A stretch of DNA of 64,000 nucleotides from Galaxea fascicularis. Its lineage: Eukaryota > Cnidaria > Anthozoa > Scleractinia > Euphylliidae. The notes beneath the pieces are model-generated. The model was given only the letters and a program-made list of their open reading frames with translations. It had not been told where the DNA came from and searched no databases. A program made the translations under genes and the position numbers. The stretch is taken from NCBI GenBank assembly GCA_948470475.1, contig OX419345.1:6339090-6403089 (forward strand), in the 5' to 3' direction. Of the stretch, positions 1-13,400 are shown piece by piece; within the stretch, counting starts at the first letter, position 1, and the number at the start of each line of letters is the position of its first letter.

Positions 1-330
1 TTTTAAAGGTGTTTTTGATAGCATGTGATCAGTGATGGTCAGCACTGAGACTAAGTTACACATGCGTGTTGATTACGCTCAAAGGAACATCAGCGTGGAA
101 TGTCACGCGTCATCCATCTACTGTTGCGTGATGTATTTATTACTATCACGCCAAGGGGTACCACCATTATGGTAGTCTTTCCGGAGAAAAGGGTTTGTAT
201 ATTTAACGTATGCGTGAATGACAACAATAGGAGTGAGATACTGGAGTCAGATTAGAATGAAGTATGAGTTGTGCTGTTTCGATGGATGATGAAGGTAGTA
301 AGGTGGGGACAAAAGTATTTGAAGTTTACG

Positions 331-430
331 GCATAACAACCGTGTGTATAGTCTCCTTCGCAGACGCTCTTTTGGTTCGTCACGCAATCTCTCCTCCCCA
401 ATGAACGTCTGCTGAAACGAGCAGCACATT
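331..430 (-). repeat. Dispersed repeat, copy 1 (minus)
   Basis: Read on the minus strand this contains CTCGTTTCAGCAGACGTT followed by a GGGGAGGA core, a CGTGACGA block and GAGCGTCTGCGAAGGAGAC. The plus-strand copy at about 1405-1492 is nearly the same. The family is not identified; the two copies are inverted about 1 kb apart. Confidence 0.6.
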
Positions 431-1404
431 CCTTTCCCATTGTTAGCAAAGATCAGCCGGAGTCCACGTAAAAATTACTACAGAGCCAATCAGCGCTAAG
501 TTACTGTGTAATGAAAAGCCAATCAAAAGTTGTGTTTAAAATGCTCCTTGACAGCCTCGCAAAAGTTCTATTTTTCTCGGAATTAAATAATTCCAAATCG
601 CGACTAAATGTTACTCTAAAACAAATTATTGGAAACGATTGCTTCCTCAGTGTGTAGTTCCATTGTAATCGCTACTGCGAGAATACGAGTGTTCGGCAAG
701 AGTTCTGTGGACATACCGGGGATCGGAAACGTCTTGGAAATCGATTTAAGTGTCTTTTCCTTGAGCGACACGTTCGTCCTTTCCCAATGTCAAAGCGGTT
801 ACTTCACTTTAAAAGCAAACCTGCCAGCAGTGCAAGAGGAAATTTAATGAGAAATACAAGAAAGCTGTAATAAGAACGAAGCGAGTACGGCGAGATTCAA
901 CTGATCGGAGGTGGATGTTATTGCATCGCACCTTCAACTCTGAAACGTACAGAGAAAAATTACTGAAATTTGTTACCTTCCTTACCACTTCTATTTCTTC
1001 GGAAGAAGACAATGGTGAAAATTCTGCATTATTTATGGAAGGTTACGAAGTCAATCAGGGATTATTTCGTCAAGCACCTAGGAAATTCCTTAAACTGCGC
1101 CGCTAACAAACGAAGTCGGTTTGTTTATCGTACTTTCACCTATCTCGGCGCCCAATTTGACATGATCTACTCCGATACAAAATGCGTTGCTCTCAAAATC
1201 GGAGAGAGACCGTCAGCCCACGGAAGTTCTGAATTGAAAATATCCCTTCATTATCCCAGTAAAACTGTCAACAAACGTTTGCTGTCAGACTATGAAACTA
1301 ATGTAGGCGTTGTCGTGAAATTATGCAAACTGTTGACGAAACACGTCCAAGTCCAAAGTACACTTCCAGGATTGGGAAGTGCGCTCTGATTGGTCAACGC
1401 AAAT

Positions 1405-1492
1405 CGCCGCTCGTTTCAGCAGACGTTTGTTGGGGAGGAAAGATTGCGTGTCGAGCCAAACTAGAGCGTCTACGAAGGAGACTACTGTGTGT
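1405..1492 (+). repeat. Dispersed repeat, copy 2 (plus)
   Basis: Plus-strand copy of the repeat at 331-430: CTCGTTTCAGCAGACGTT, a GGGGAGGA core, then GAGCGTCTACGAAGGAGAC. It differs from copy 1 by scattered substitutions, as expected for old interspersed copies. Confidence 0.6.
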
Positions 1493-2205
1493 TTTGCTGC
1501 TCATGTTTGTAAATGGATCAACTGGATTCAACACAAGACTTTGAAGCATTAAAAATTGTCATCTGACGTTTTCGAGGGAAGTGTCTTTACTATTTTGAAT
1601 GCGTGCGATGCACAACCTGTTCTGTGAAATGATACCAGCGCCTCCTAGAAAGTCCTTCAATGATTTTTCAGCATCTTTGAATTTGGTCATCCCAATGAAA
1701 ACGAAAGTAGAACTATGTTAGTGGCACTCGACCACTTCTCAGGAGAATTTTTAAGGGTCAAAAACAATGAAATTTAGTTTTTGAGAGTTGAAACGTCGAG
1801 TTATTCAAACAACCCATAGTGCAACCGCGAGAGACCTAGCGGGGAAGAAATGTCGTTCTGAGATCAAGCAGTGTTCTTTAAATCACCTATTACTATTTGC
1901 CATTGAACTGATTGAATGCTCTGATTATCGGAAATAATGCAGGCGGTGAAAAGCGGCAAAAACGTTAAACGAATAATGCTAGTCGTAATTGATTCAGCAT
2001 CAAGGTAATTTGGTAGAGCGGTTCCTCCTCGGGGAGCAAATATTTCGTTTCGAAGTGGACGAGTGCTTAGTTTTGTAATTTTTCTTGTGTTTTTTTGTTC
2101 CTTTGCTAATTTTGTCAAAACTGCAAGGATATTGTTAAAACTGGAAGAGCATTGTGTGAAATAAAATAAACATATGTTTGACGGATTTGAAAACTATAAA
2201 TATTA

Positions 2206-2628
2206 GGGGCTGTTTACATGAAAGTAGGAAGATCCTAGCACTAGGAAGATCCTAGAAGACGAAACAACTTTTCGTTTGGTTTACATGCAGAAATTTCTGT
2301 CTAGGTGGAAGTGTAGAATGAAAGCAAGATTGTCGACCTTTGGCAGCTGAATACCGTGAACACCCAGCCGCCGCTATGTTTGTTTTTTTGTCCCTAGTAC
2401 CAGGAACTTCCTAGCAAAGGCAGTTTACATGGTGCTAGGATGTTCCTAGCGCTAGGATCTTCCTAGCTCACAGCTAGGAATATCCTAGCACTAGGAAGAT
2501 CCTAGCACTAGAACCAAGTACGACCTCTTGCATGTAAACTGAATACAGAAAATATATGGCGCTAGGATGATCCGCCTTCTAGGATCTTGCTAGTGCTAGG
2601 ATCTTCCTACCTCCATGTAAACGGCCCC
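2206..2628. mobile_element. MITE, TTA target duplication (PIF/Harbinger-like)
   Basis: A 423-bp non-coding element with inverted ends (GGGGCTGTTTACATG at left, CATGTAAACGGCCCC at right), flanked on both sides by TTA. Three-base TWA duplications are typical of PIF/Harbinger elements. The subterminal DNA is filled with copies and inverted copies of a CTAGCACTAGGAAGATC-like palindromic motif. There is no transposase, so it would have to be mobilised in trans. Confidence 0.8.
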
Positions 2629-4186
2629 TTAGTCTAATCCGCCAGAAGTGGCTGTTCCACAAGTGATATTTGTACGAAGAAAAATGCTATGGAAGGGAAT
2701 CCTTAATCTGGATATTTGTTCCCCTTGAAGTGAAGCCGTTTTTATGTCAAACAATGAAAATAGTGATTTCGGACAGTGAGCAATTTCATTTGCCAAATGG
2801 ACTACTTTTGTCTCTCACGTGTAAACAGGCACCAAGACTTACAGCCCTGTTTATCAAATGCGATTTTCAACTTTGGTCTATTACGTGCATACGTTTGGTA
2901 ATAGCAAGTTCGTTGGTTAATTCCCACATGAATAAGGCAGCGCTGTTGGTTAAATGCGACTCCGAACTTTGATCGGTCACGTGCATCCAACATGACCTTT
3001 GATCAATCACAAGATTTGCACGTGGTCAATTCAACTTGTTTACAACAACATTTAATTGAATTTATTTTCTGTTACAATGATTGGTCACTTTTAATCGTTT
3101 TTTATTGGTTACTTTTCTCAACTTCAATTTTCTCTTCTTATTATTGACGGATTTCGATCCGTTGTTGTCTGTTCATTGGGTTTATTGATATTGTACAACT
3201 GTTGACGCTCTTAATTCGGAGGAGCTTATTTTGGAATTAATTGGTGGTTTGTTTTCGAGTCGGTAAGTTTAACTGATATTGCCCTTATTTCGGGATATAA
3301 CGCGGTGTTACGCTGATCTGCTTACTGTACACAGACGTTACCAGCTAAAGCCCCAACACTAAAATAAGAACATTTATTTAGTTCGGACCATTTTTGCTGT
3401 CCGAAGTAAACAGCATAAAGCACTTGAAAATCAGAAATTGATCGTTACGGCAATTATATCTATATTCATTATCAGTACTGTATTCAACGTTGATTCGGTT
3501 TTTGTGGTCTCATATATTGTAGTATGTTGCATAGTCCGTCTGTTTGCAAATATTCTTTCACATGGTCCTGGAACTGTATCAACACGTGTACGTATATTTT
3601 GGGAATTTGAGACACTGGACGAATATAGTGTTTGCGAAAGTGCGGAGAAAGAAAATGAACAAATAATAGAAAATATATGACATATCGGTTTTTGCGGAAT
3701 TAATGAAACTCTTGTTTCAAAAAATGTAGGATGAATGACTATTTAATTGGTACAAATCAAACTCAAAATCAGTCTTTAAAATAAGAAAACTAAACAAAAA
3801 TCAAATGAAAAACAGTTTGGTCGTACGTCTCCGATACCGTAGCAAAAACCAAAAGCGCCACAGATAAATGACTCACCATTCAACCATTTTCTGACTTGTC
3901 ATCAACATTTTGCCACTCTTCACAAAATAGCTCAAGCACGCATTGCGTGCCTATGTTTACGCTTCTGAGTTCAGTCGCCTGCCCTTTGAGAAGAAGCGAA
4001 GCTGGAGATGACCTTGTATTGAAACAGACCTCACTGCTTTTCTCGGGTAAACCATGTTGTTCTTATGATAACTTGCACGAGGAAGAAGGAGAGGTTTCTA
4101 TTAAAACAAGGTCATATCTAGCCTCACCTTTACTCAAAGGCCAGGTCACTGACCACACAACTGCAAATAGTTGTAAAAAAATTAAT
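2629..4186. other. Intergenic downstream of GGT
   Basis: No gene is recognised. A degenerate duplication with about 96-bp spacing lies near 2857-2995 (AAATGCGA...AACTTTG...CACGTGCAT blocks). A short hairpin, TTCGGAC...GTCCGAA, lies near 3381-3404. Confidence 0.4.
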
Positions 4187-4192
4187 TTTATT
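4187..4192 (-). promoter_or_regulatory. Probable poly(A) signal of GGT
   Basis: AATAAA on the minus strand, 38 bases beyond the GGT stop codon. It is the first canonical signal downstream, so the 3' UTR may be very short. Confidence 0.5.
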
Positions 4193-4229
4193 AATTTGTG
4201 GGGACTAATTTCTGACTTGACGCACGTTT

Positions 4230-4499
4230 TCAGAAGCCATCAGGCCATCCATATTTTCTTGGGTCACTTTTTCCGTAGATCTCCTCGCCTTTATTTTGAA
4301 CTACCGCCTGTACGGCAGCAAAGTCTTCGTATACTGTAATGTTATGTTGCCTGGCTCGTAAACCCTTCTGAATTCCCTGAGGGATGGTGTAAGGCGGCTC
4401 CTCTATTATTACTGTTTCTGGAAAAAGTTGATGGTGAACCCGAGGATCATTGATGGCCTTAGAAATACCACGTGACAGCCACAGTTCGTTAATGACGGC
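4230..4499 (-). CDS. GGT1-like: GGT exon 8 (C-terminus, stop)
   Basis: Acceptor TTTTCCTTTAAG|GCC. It encodes AVINELWLSRGISKAINDPR, a VHHQLFPETV segment and VYEDFAAVQAVVQ, ending KYGWPDGF and TGA at 4230. This matches the human AIIYNLWFG...RLHNQLLP...AVVQAIV region. Confidence 0.93.
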   Translation of the reverse strand, partial: AVINELWLSRGISKAINDPRVHHQLFPETVIIEEPPYTIPQGIQKGLRARQHNITVYEDFAAVQAVVQNKGEEIYGKSDPRKYGWPDGF

Positions 4500-7400
4500 C
4501 TTAAAGGAAAAGATATTATATTTGTGACAAAGAAATTGGCGATAACTTAAGGAGGCTCGCAGCAGATTTTTGGCTTTGGGGTGTATCTTTTGAAATCAAA
4601 GTTTTTTATAGAAGACAGGCTTCGATTTCCTTGACACTATAATATCTTTTCGAGGTAGGACCAAAGTATATTTTTTCATGTGATTCCAATCAGCAGCTAT
4701 TATCATAGCAATGGTAACGCAAGGCCGGCTCATTAAAAAAAAAGCTCAACTACCTTGAATCAAAACTTTGAGGGGGAGGGAGACAGGGGGGGCAGGAGGG
4801 CTCAAGCCCTCCCCCGCCAGGAATTTTTGGAAATAAAAAAACAATTTTACGAAAAGAGACTGACACTAGCAGAAAAATCATCTTTAAAGTGAATTCGCAT
4901 TCTTTCAAACTGCATCTCGATTCTTCCAACTCGCTAAATTATTCGCGAATTCTCCTGCAGTCAAATACTAAGGACCAGTTCCAAGTTTTGAAAGAAAAAA
5001 TATCGCCGGGTGTTTACGTCTTTTATAAAACCTGAAACTATGAAGAAATGCACGTGATGTATGTGCATAGTTGATGTTTTCAGTTAGTAAACCTATTTTT
5101 TTTTATGTTCTCCTTACCGTCGAAACGGTAGGGAGACGGTGGAGGGGGGGGGGGTACCTTTGCTTGGCCAATTTGCTGAGCCACCCCGCCCTTATATCAT
5201 GATAATTCTTTGAACAGAGAAAAAAAAATCAACGTGAAAAATCTCGGTCCGTAACTTACAGTACAGATCTCAAAACTTGGTCATGCGTGCGTTACTCACC
5301 AAAGAAACCGCTGTCGTAATATGCGGGCCCCCAGAGGCACCTACTACCAGTCTCACTCGGCCGTTCTCGTCAGTGAAAATAGCAGGGCTCATAGAGGACT
5401 GCGGCCTTTTCCCGGGTTTGATAAAATTGCTCTTTGAAGGTTCTATCCCATCAGGATTGGGCTGACCTGGGGTCGAGAAATCCCCCATCCCGTTGTTGTA
5501 TGTTATTCCAGTATCTCTGGAGCGGTATTTACAACCAAAGCTATCATAAACAAAGAACAGTTTACTGGTTTAGGAACGGAACATTAAAAAAAGTGATGTG
5601 GGTGGGAGGGGGGTGGGGGATTAGGAAAAGCCAAAAAAGATCTCATGTGAGGAAAAAGGCAAGAAAAAAAAACTCGAGCAAAGAAGAAGGCAAAGAAAAG
5701 AAAAGTCGTGCACCAGCAAAAAAAAAACCCAACCAAACCAAAAAAAAAAAAAACATCCTGCACAAGCAATGGGCGAAAAGAGGAATCCCCCACAGCCCTT
5801 TCCCCCTCCCCAGCCCCAGCATTTTTCTAATGGTTCCCTTACAGTTAACCACAGTAAAACGAGAAGAACATGAAATGTCCCGTGTATATAACCTTTTTCG
5901 TGACTCGATGGTTTTACTAAGTTATTTCACGCTTTTCTTAAAAAACGTCTAAGAACAGTCCGCACTGTGCCTTTGATTTCTGTTTGAATGCGTGACTTCA
6001 CCTACCTGACCCTAGTTCAGTGAAAGACTCACAACAGGCCTATCAGGTATTGACTCTGAAAACAAAACCTTATCAGTTTTTAACGGTCTTTTCTTGGGAT
6101 GCTTTTCTTATGTTTCACGTTTGACTGCAATTGAGGCTTACACGCAAACGTCAACCACCGTCACGTTATTGGCGTAGTTTTTCGATGTTCTGCGGGGATA
6201 TTACTTACAACCAGTGGACTGGAACTGTGTTTCGCCCGACAAGAACGGTCGAGGAACTTAAGCAGTAGGTTCAAACGTTATTAACTTACTAGTAGTTAAT
6301 GGAAGACGTAAGGGCCACAGCATCGCCATCAGGTGATAATACAGATAGATGTGACGTGCCGTAGTCTTTAGCAAACCGGAAGTTACCGTAATACGATGTG
6401 TTGCTATGGGTTTCATTGTCCCAAATCTTTTGCCTTAAAGATTCAGCAAATGTTTCGTTTGTCATCTTGGAGACGATCTGTTGACAGGGATACCAAACAG
6501 AAAAAACTGACTAGGTTAATTACAGTAGCTTGGAACAAATAGGACCATTTTACCTACAAATATCAAGGGTTAACTGATAGTGCCGAACCCCCAAAATAAA
6601 AGATTTGAACTACACCGATACAAAATGAGATGAATAAAATGAGATTACATAGGCTAGAGTGAAGTGAGGTAAAAAACTGTCAGTGAATTACAATGAAATG
6701 AAATGTTAAAAATAGGCCATTTCCGACTTCATGTCTGCCTCCTCTTCAAAGCGAGTCTAAGTGCGAAGTTTTTGTTATGAAAATTAGTTTTCATTCATAT
6801 GTAAAGTAGAACTAATTACCATTCACTTCGACTCACTTTGAAGAGGAGGCAGACATGAACTCGGAAATGGCCTGTTGAGATGATCTCAATGAAATGATTT
6901 GTATATCTGAAATGGAATAAAATTAGACGAAACGAAATCAAGTGAAATTAAATTGAAAGAAGTGAAGTGAAATGAAATGAAATGAAATAACAACAACAAT
7001 CTTTATTTATACACTTTCTTGCCATCATTACGTCTTAAAAAACCTCGTTTATATCTTTGTTAAAAGCAGGATCACCCAGCCGTGCTCTCCACGAAAAACC
7101 AAACTTAAACGCCTCTATTGTGCGATGAAACATCAAAGACGAATTGGCTGTATTACCACGTGACTCTGACGTCATGTTGTAGCCTGAAAAAAGGAAGGTA
7201 TAGAGAGTCAGATGACGAGTGATTTTGACGTCACGCAAGCACCTAAAACTTGTAATATCGCGTCACTCTTTGAGTGGATAATATATTGATGAAAGTGACT
7301 AAGCGCCACTGAACTCGGAAACCACCGAACGCGCAAAATAAATTATATAAACCGCGTGCGGGCATATAGTTTTCATTGCTTCGTTAGAAAGCGTTATGGA

Positions 7401-10400
7401 AAGCCTCCATTTTGGATTCGCAAAACGTGGAGAGTTGGGACGAGTGAGAAGAGGATTTTCCTACCTCACACCGGTTGTTTACCATTTATACGGGAAAACC
7501 GGTTGGTCGACGATTTGTACAAATGGTAAGCAAAAATCCTCAATAAAAATACCGTTCAGGATTGGCGTGTACCATTCGCACAACCCTTACTAAATAAAAC
7601 GTGACAGCATCAAAATTGGAGTAGGGCTTGGAACTGCTGAAAATCGCAAATGGTAATCACATTTTCCGTTCGGAAATTCTTGTTGGAAATTTTGGACTAC
7701 CTTTCAAGAAGTTCCGAAAATTTTGGAAATTTTTCGGTCGGGAACACCAAAATAGCCTTACCATTTACATTCCAACCAAAATTTCCGAATTTTTTTGGTA
7801 AATGGTAAACAAGCACCAGCTCCACCATTTACCCAATCCAAGATGGCGGCCTAAACACTCGAGGCGGGAATATATGCACTCGCTCGCCCAAAATACACCT
7901 GCACTGCAGGCTAGCCAGTCTCTTGTAGGTCTAGAGTGGGGAGCATGACAAAAGTTACATTCTATCTATTAAGTCCCATCTATTAAAATTGACACTTGCA
8001 AATTTAAAAACTATAAAATTGTGAAGTTAATTCTTTTAAACAAGGTTAATTATTTATTCTATTTTTTCCTTTGAAGACATCGTTGGAACTAACTGAAAAA
8101 AGTTTTCCAATAGCATGGTTATGACAGAAATTTTACCGCTGTTTATTTTGTTCCTAAGTGATAAGTTAAAACTGAAACATACCTTTAAGGATATTTAATA
8201 TCAGAGTTATCACCGGTCCGCTAGCGGGTGGTGGGACAGTATACCAAGTCATATTTCTCAGTTCATTGACCAACGCCTTCTTTCGTATAACTTTGTAGTC
8301 TTTCAAGTCCTTCAAAGTCATGATACCGCCCCGCATGCTGATGTCCCGCACAATCCTTGAGGCAAGCGGTCCGTTATAAAAGCTCTCGGGGTAATCCCTT
8401 ACGTCCTCAAGGGTTTTGGCGTACTGAGGATTAGTGATGTTTTCTCCTAACCTTTTTAGGTTTCCTTGATCATCAAACAATAACTGCCTAGAAAAAAAAA
8501 AGAAAAAAGAAAAAGGAACTGAATTTAAACTCGCCACCGCAAAACAAACCTGCAATTTTCTTTGGGTAGTAACCTCCCTGGCGCGAGACCAAAATCGCAC
8601 GTTGACCCACCCTTGTACAGGCAAGATGGCACGAAAAAAAGGCGCAAAAATTTCAAGAGCTAGGAAGTTACAAGCGGACGTTTTGGCGACCGCACTTGTC
8701 CTGTCACTGATACAAGAGTGACTACACGTACGACTCTTGCCTTGCGCTGGCTACGCACCCCCTTCCAAAACTCGCACCATCGGCGCAAGCAAATAATTTC
8801 TTATTTAACACCGGGATACATACCCTGGGTGCCAGAGGTTATTTTTTTCGTTTGGTTGCCGGAAATTACGCGGCGCGAAGCGCCGAAAGGAAAAAAAATA
8901 ACCTCTGGTTACACGAATAATGAACCTCATTTCCTTGCTGTGCTGTCGCCTGGGAAACCATGCTTTTACTAAGCCAATCGTAGCTCTTGTTTCATGTCGG
9001 CTGGGAAACCACGCTTTTCGTAAGCCAATCACAATTGTTGTTTCCTTTGAAGAACCAATCAACGAACTAGTTCAAATTCTGAACTAATTTGTCACATGGC
9101 AATGAGGTTGATTGCTCGTGTGACCAGAGGTCCGTCTCGTGAGCAGTGAGGATGCAGTTATCGTGAGCCGGTCATTAATTCATAAATCACTAGACTATAC
9201 GCCCTGTTCTATAAGTTGCTGCTCAATACGAAGTCAATGTTATTTTTCTTTCTCTCGTCTCTATAGTGTTCCACGTTATGACATGTGGCACGCCACAACA
9301 AAATGTTCTGAACCACTCAAAAATTGCTGAACTCACTTCAATCCTGGATCTTCTCTCAGACTTTTTTCCTTTTTCACCATCGTCTTGTAGAGTGCAGTGT
9401 TTATTATAAACCCATACTTGGCTTTATCAATGGCTGGTTGTACCAGCTGTTTCCATGGTAACCGACCATACGATTGCCAGGCTGCATAGTAACCACGCAC
9501 TTCACCTGGGACACCTGTAGCCAGTGTACCTTGTAAGAAAGGCAAACAAAGATCATTACTTCTTTGAATGATTTGCTGTGAATAGGTGTCGTGTCCCTCA
9601 CCTCTGCCACAGCCGGCTTTCTCCCAGGCCTACACGTTCGGAGCACGTGACTAGAAACGCATCGGCTAGACATGGCGAGAGAAAAAAGCTTAAGAAACAG
9701 AGGCTAAGCGGAGTGAAGCCGAGGTAAGTGTTTAGACCGCTGTTCATATTTGGATTTGTTACTTTGGGCCTTTATTTGCCCGTCGCTTTTCGTGACACTT
9801 ACATGACATTTTGTTATATCATGTCACGTGATTAGTTCGCACATGGTCGTTCGCTAGGACACAGCACAGATTGTAAGTGTTAAGTTATTTGCCATCCTTT
9901 TGCTGGTCTTTAGTTTCTCTTAGCCTTTTTCTTATAGCAGCCTTTGTTTGCCTTTTATTGTAGTTTTCACCGTTGAACAAGTTCATTTAGTTTGCATATT
10001 CGTATGGAGAGATTCGGAGCGAATAAAGCGAGCATTTACGAACGAGTCGAATACCTGTGTAAAGCCCAGTAACAGCGAACGCCATAGACGCCACCACAGT
10101 AAGGAATGTCCGAGGGAATATTAATTTTTTTTGTCAAATAGTCAAAAAGTAAATGGAGGCATGCACTTCTAGAAAATTATAATAAATAAATAAACAAATA
10201 CATAAATATTAAATGAACGTCCCTTACCTTCGGCAGTATTTACAGCACAAAGGCTGGGGGGGGGGGGGGGGGGGCGAGCAAATGCTTGACACAAGTATTC
10301 AAATAAACATAACAAGGATAAGAAACCAAACTGGAAGGAGACAAACCAGCTAGCTATTCAACCCCGGAACTTCAGGATTGCAAGACCAGCGTTTTAACCG

Positions 10401-13400
10401 TTAAGCAACGCTGTCTCCCTGTTACTATGTGAGACTTTTGTGAGCAGATTTTAGCTTTATTCTCTATTCGCTTTCTGCAACACTCTGGGCCTCTTAACAC
10501 TGGTACACCCTGACTACAGGACATCCTGCTGTTTTCGCCATTCTTACCATTAACCCATGGACTCCTGAGAGCGCATATACGCGCCCGTGTGGAACCAATT
10601 CGTTTGAACCACTTGTAACGTTATTATTTTCAAAGGTCCTACACATTTTCGACAACCAACTTTTGCGGGAGGACGAGATTTTTCAAACCATACCTAACTG
10701 AGCACCAGAGAAAAGCAAACAAAAATGAAACGTTCACCAGAAAATTCCATTGAAAATCTTGTCCTACTACCCACTCGTAGTTTCCTACAAAATAATTTCA
10801 CGATTCCTGGCCTCACGCAACCCCCTCCCCTCCCCCTCCCCTTCCCCCGAAATGCAGCCTAGTGAATGCCCAACAAAAGAAAAAAACGGGGAAAGTAAAT
10901 TAAAAGAAGCGGGGAGGGGAGGAACCAAAGGGATAAAGTCTTTTGCGCATGCCCTAACCTTGAAAACTGGAATAGGCCATTTCCGAGTTCATGTCTGCCT
11001 CCTCTTCAAAGCGAGTCTAAGTGCGAAGTTTTTGTTATGAAAATGAGTTTTCATTCATATGTAAAGTAGAACTAATTACCAGTACTTCGCACTTAGACTC
11101 GCTTCGAAGAGGAGGCAGACATGAACTCGGAAATGGCCTATTTGACACTAGAAATAAAACTCGACTTGCAAACAACGTTTTGGACAGAGTGGGTTCTTGT
11201 TGGTTATGCAATGACCAGAATATGGCTCGACTAGCTTCAAACGGCGTTAATCTGCAAAATTTCCAGGTGTCAAAGGTTTACGCAAAGAACAACCAAATCT
11301 GTCCATAAAATGCCAAATAGGGTGGAAAGGTGGCAAAAATGATTTTAGCAGTTTTGGGTTGGGATTTTCTTTTGCCATCATTTTGAGTATTTGGGAAAAC
11401 GAACATTTTACCGTGCTCTCAAGGCATATGTTATAAAGAAGATATTTACAGGTTACTTACTATTGAGCTCTTCGTAACTAGCATTCTTGAACATGTCTTC
11501 GGTAGCTTTAGCAGGAGCAGTATCTCTAAAATCAAACACCTCCGCCGAGCGTCCACTCCGATTGTACACGAGCATAAATCCGCTGCCTCCGATCCCTGTC
11601 GAATGCATATTGATTACGCCGACGCATAACATCGTTGCAATCGCCGAATCGACCGCCGATCCATTTCGTTGGAGAATTATTGTGCCTATGTGGGAACATG
11701 GTCCGGCGTCTGATGCCACGCTGGCGCGCTTGTAAGGCCCGCCTAAAGACCCCGGTTGCTCTGGAAGGTCGATCTCCTCCAGGGGTTGACTCCGGGTAAA
11801 CCAGTATGCTAGAAATATCCCCACACCGATGCACGACAAAACAAACACGGCGATCACAGCTATAAACCAAGTTCTTTTACGTTTAAATTCAGAAGTGGAG
11901 GCAGACAACCTGAAGATATTGACAAAAAACAGAATTTAGTAGGGGCTGGGGGAGGGTAGTTAAGTGGGAGGGCCGACGGGTATTAATTCCCCCTTTTTTC
12001 TTGCGATGAGACCCGCAGAAGCCCCGTTGTACTTTCCGCTTGTAGAACCACAACCCTGCCGAGCTCGTACACAAACGATATCCGGGAACAATCAAATGAA
12101 TTATTATCAAACAATGATACAAATGATGAAGATGTGAAGCTTGTGGGATGTGGCTTCGAATGTCAAGAATACCACACAGATTAATATGTTTAGGTAAGCT
12201 AATAGCCATTCATTGGGTACCGCCGACCGGTTGGCTCAGTGGTAGAGCACCGGACTGCTGTGCGGGAGGTCGGGAGTTCAAGCTGATTCAAAGTAGAATT
12301 AACCGGCTTGTAGGTGCACCCGGACCGAGTTTCTCTAGCTACTCACCGTAGTCGGAAAGCAATAGGTCATTCTTTCTGAATTTTAGCGCAGTAGCTCCAT
12401 CGACTAGTCAGGGATGGTTGGGGATTGGCCGAAATTCGTTTCACTCTAAAGCACTTGGAAAAGAAGGTATAGAGCCTCATTTTCAACGCAGTCTCATATT
12501 GATGTACCGTATTTTCTCGATTAAACGCCCCCGGCGTTTAATTAATTATAAAAATCGACAGTTTGACCTTGCGTTTTTTCGAGGCCGGCGTTTAATCGAT
12601 TAAACATACGTAAAATGCCGTTAGCAACCTGTTTACGACAACATATAATGCGCGTAAACTATCGTAAAGACTTGCTTTACGGTTTCTTGCGATATGCGTA
12701 AAATGTTTACGACTTAATACGATGCGCGTAAAACATCGTAAAGAACTCCTTTACAATCTTTTACAATTTACGTAAAACCGAGTAAAGCACCTCTTTTCGA
12801 CCCTTGTCGATATGCGTAAAGACAGCGATTAGTCTCACTACGCATGCTTTACGCACTACGGTTCTGTTCGTAAAGGAGTTCTTTACGTTCTTGTAAAGGA
12901 CTCCGTAAAGGACTCCGTAAAGTATCGCTTTCTTTTCTGCAACTCCACGGACGCCTAAATTCAAAATTTCATGCTGTGATCGGGGTCCGGCGTTTAATCG
13001 AGAAAATACGGTAACTGTGATATAGAAGAATATTAGGAGGGATCAAGGAGGGCGTTATAGCCTATAACGGGTGAAATTTTGGGAAAATGGGGTGACTTAG
13101 ATTGAAAGGAAGAAAAGCTGGGTATGCCGATACATCAGGTTAGTCCGCAAACGGGGTCAGAGGCACCTTCTGTTGTTGTTGTGATGGACTATCTGGCCTT
13201 CGTCCGCTAATTATTCACTTTAAATTTTAATTCAGTTTCAACCACTTTCAAATCCAATATTTTCCAATTTTCCATAAGTTTGAACATTCCCTCAAACAAT
13301 TCTCTCTATCATCCAATAATTCTCAAACATTTACTGTACCAAGGACCGCCCTACAATCTCAGGCCCGTAGCAGGGGGAGGAACTGGGGATCTCAAGTCTC

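Larger units (their letters stand above)
1..2202. other. Intergenic, no gene recognised
   Basis: I see no recognisable coding exon here. Short open frames (for example 629-847 and 970-1389) match no family I know and lack convincing splice context. The only structure is a dispersed repeat present twice in opposite orientation (about 331-430 and 1405-1492), listed separately. Confidence 0.5.

Noticed and set aside
1..1560. Protein gene at 629-1389
   Set aside because: Several short frames, none of which matches a known family or shows paired splice sites.
5434..5952. 172-aa lysine-rich open frame on the plus strand
   Set aside because: It runs antisense over GGT exon 7 and purine-rich simple sequence in the next intron; no family resemblance.
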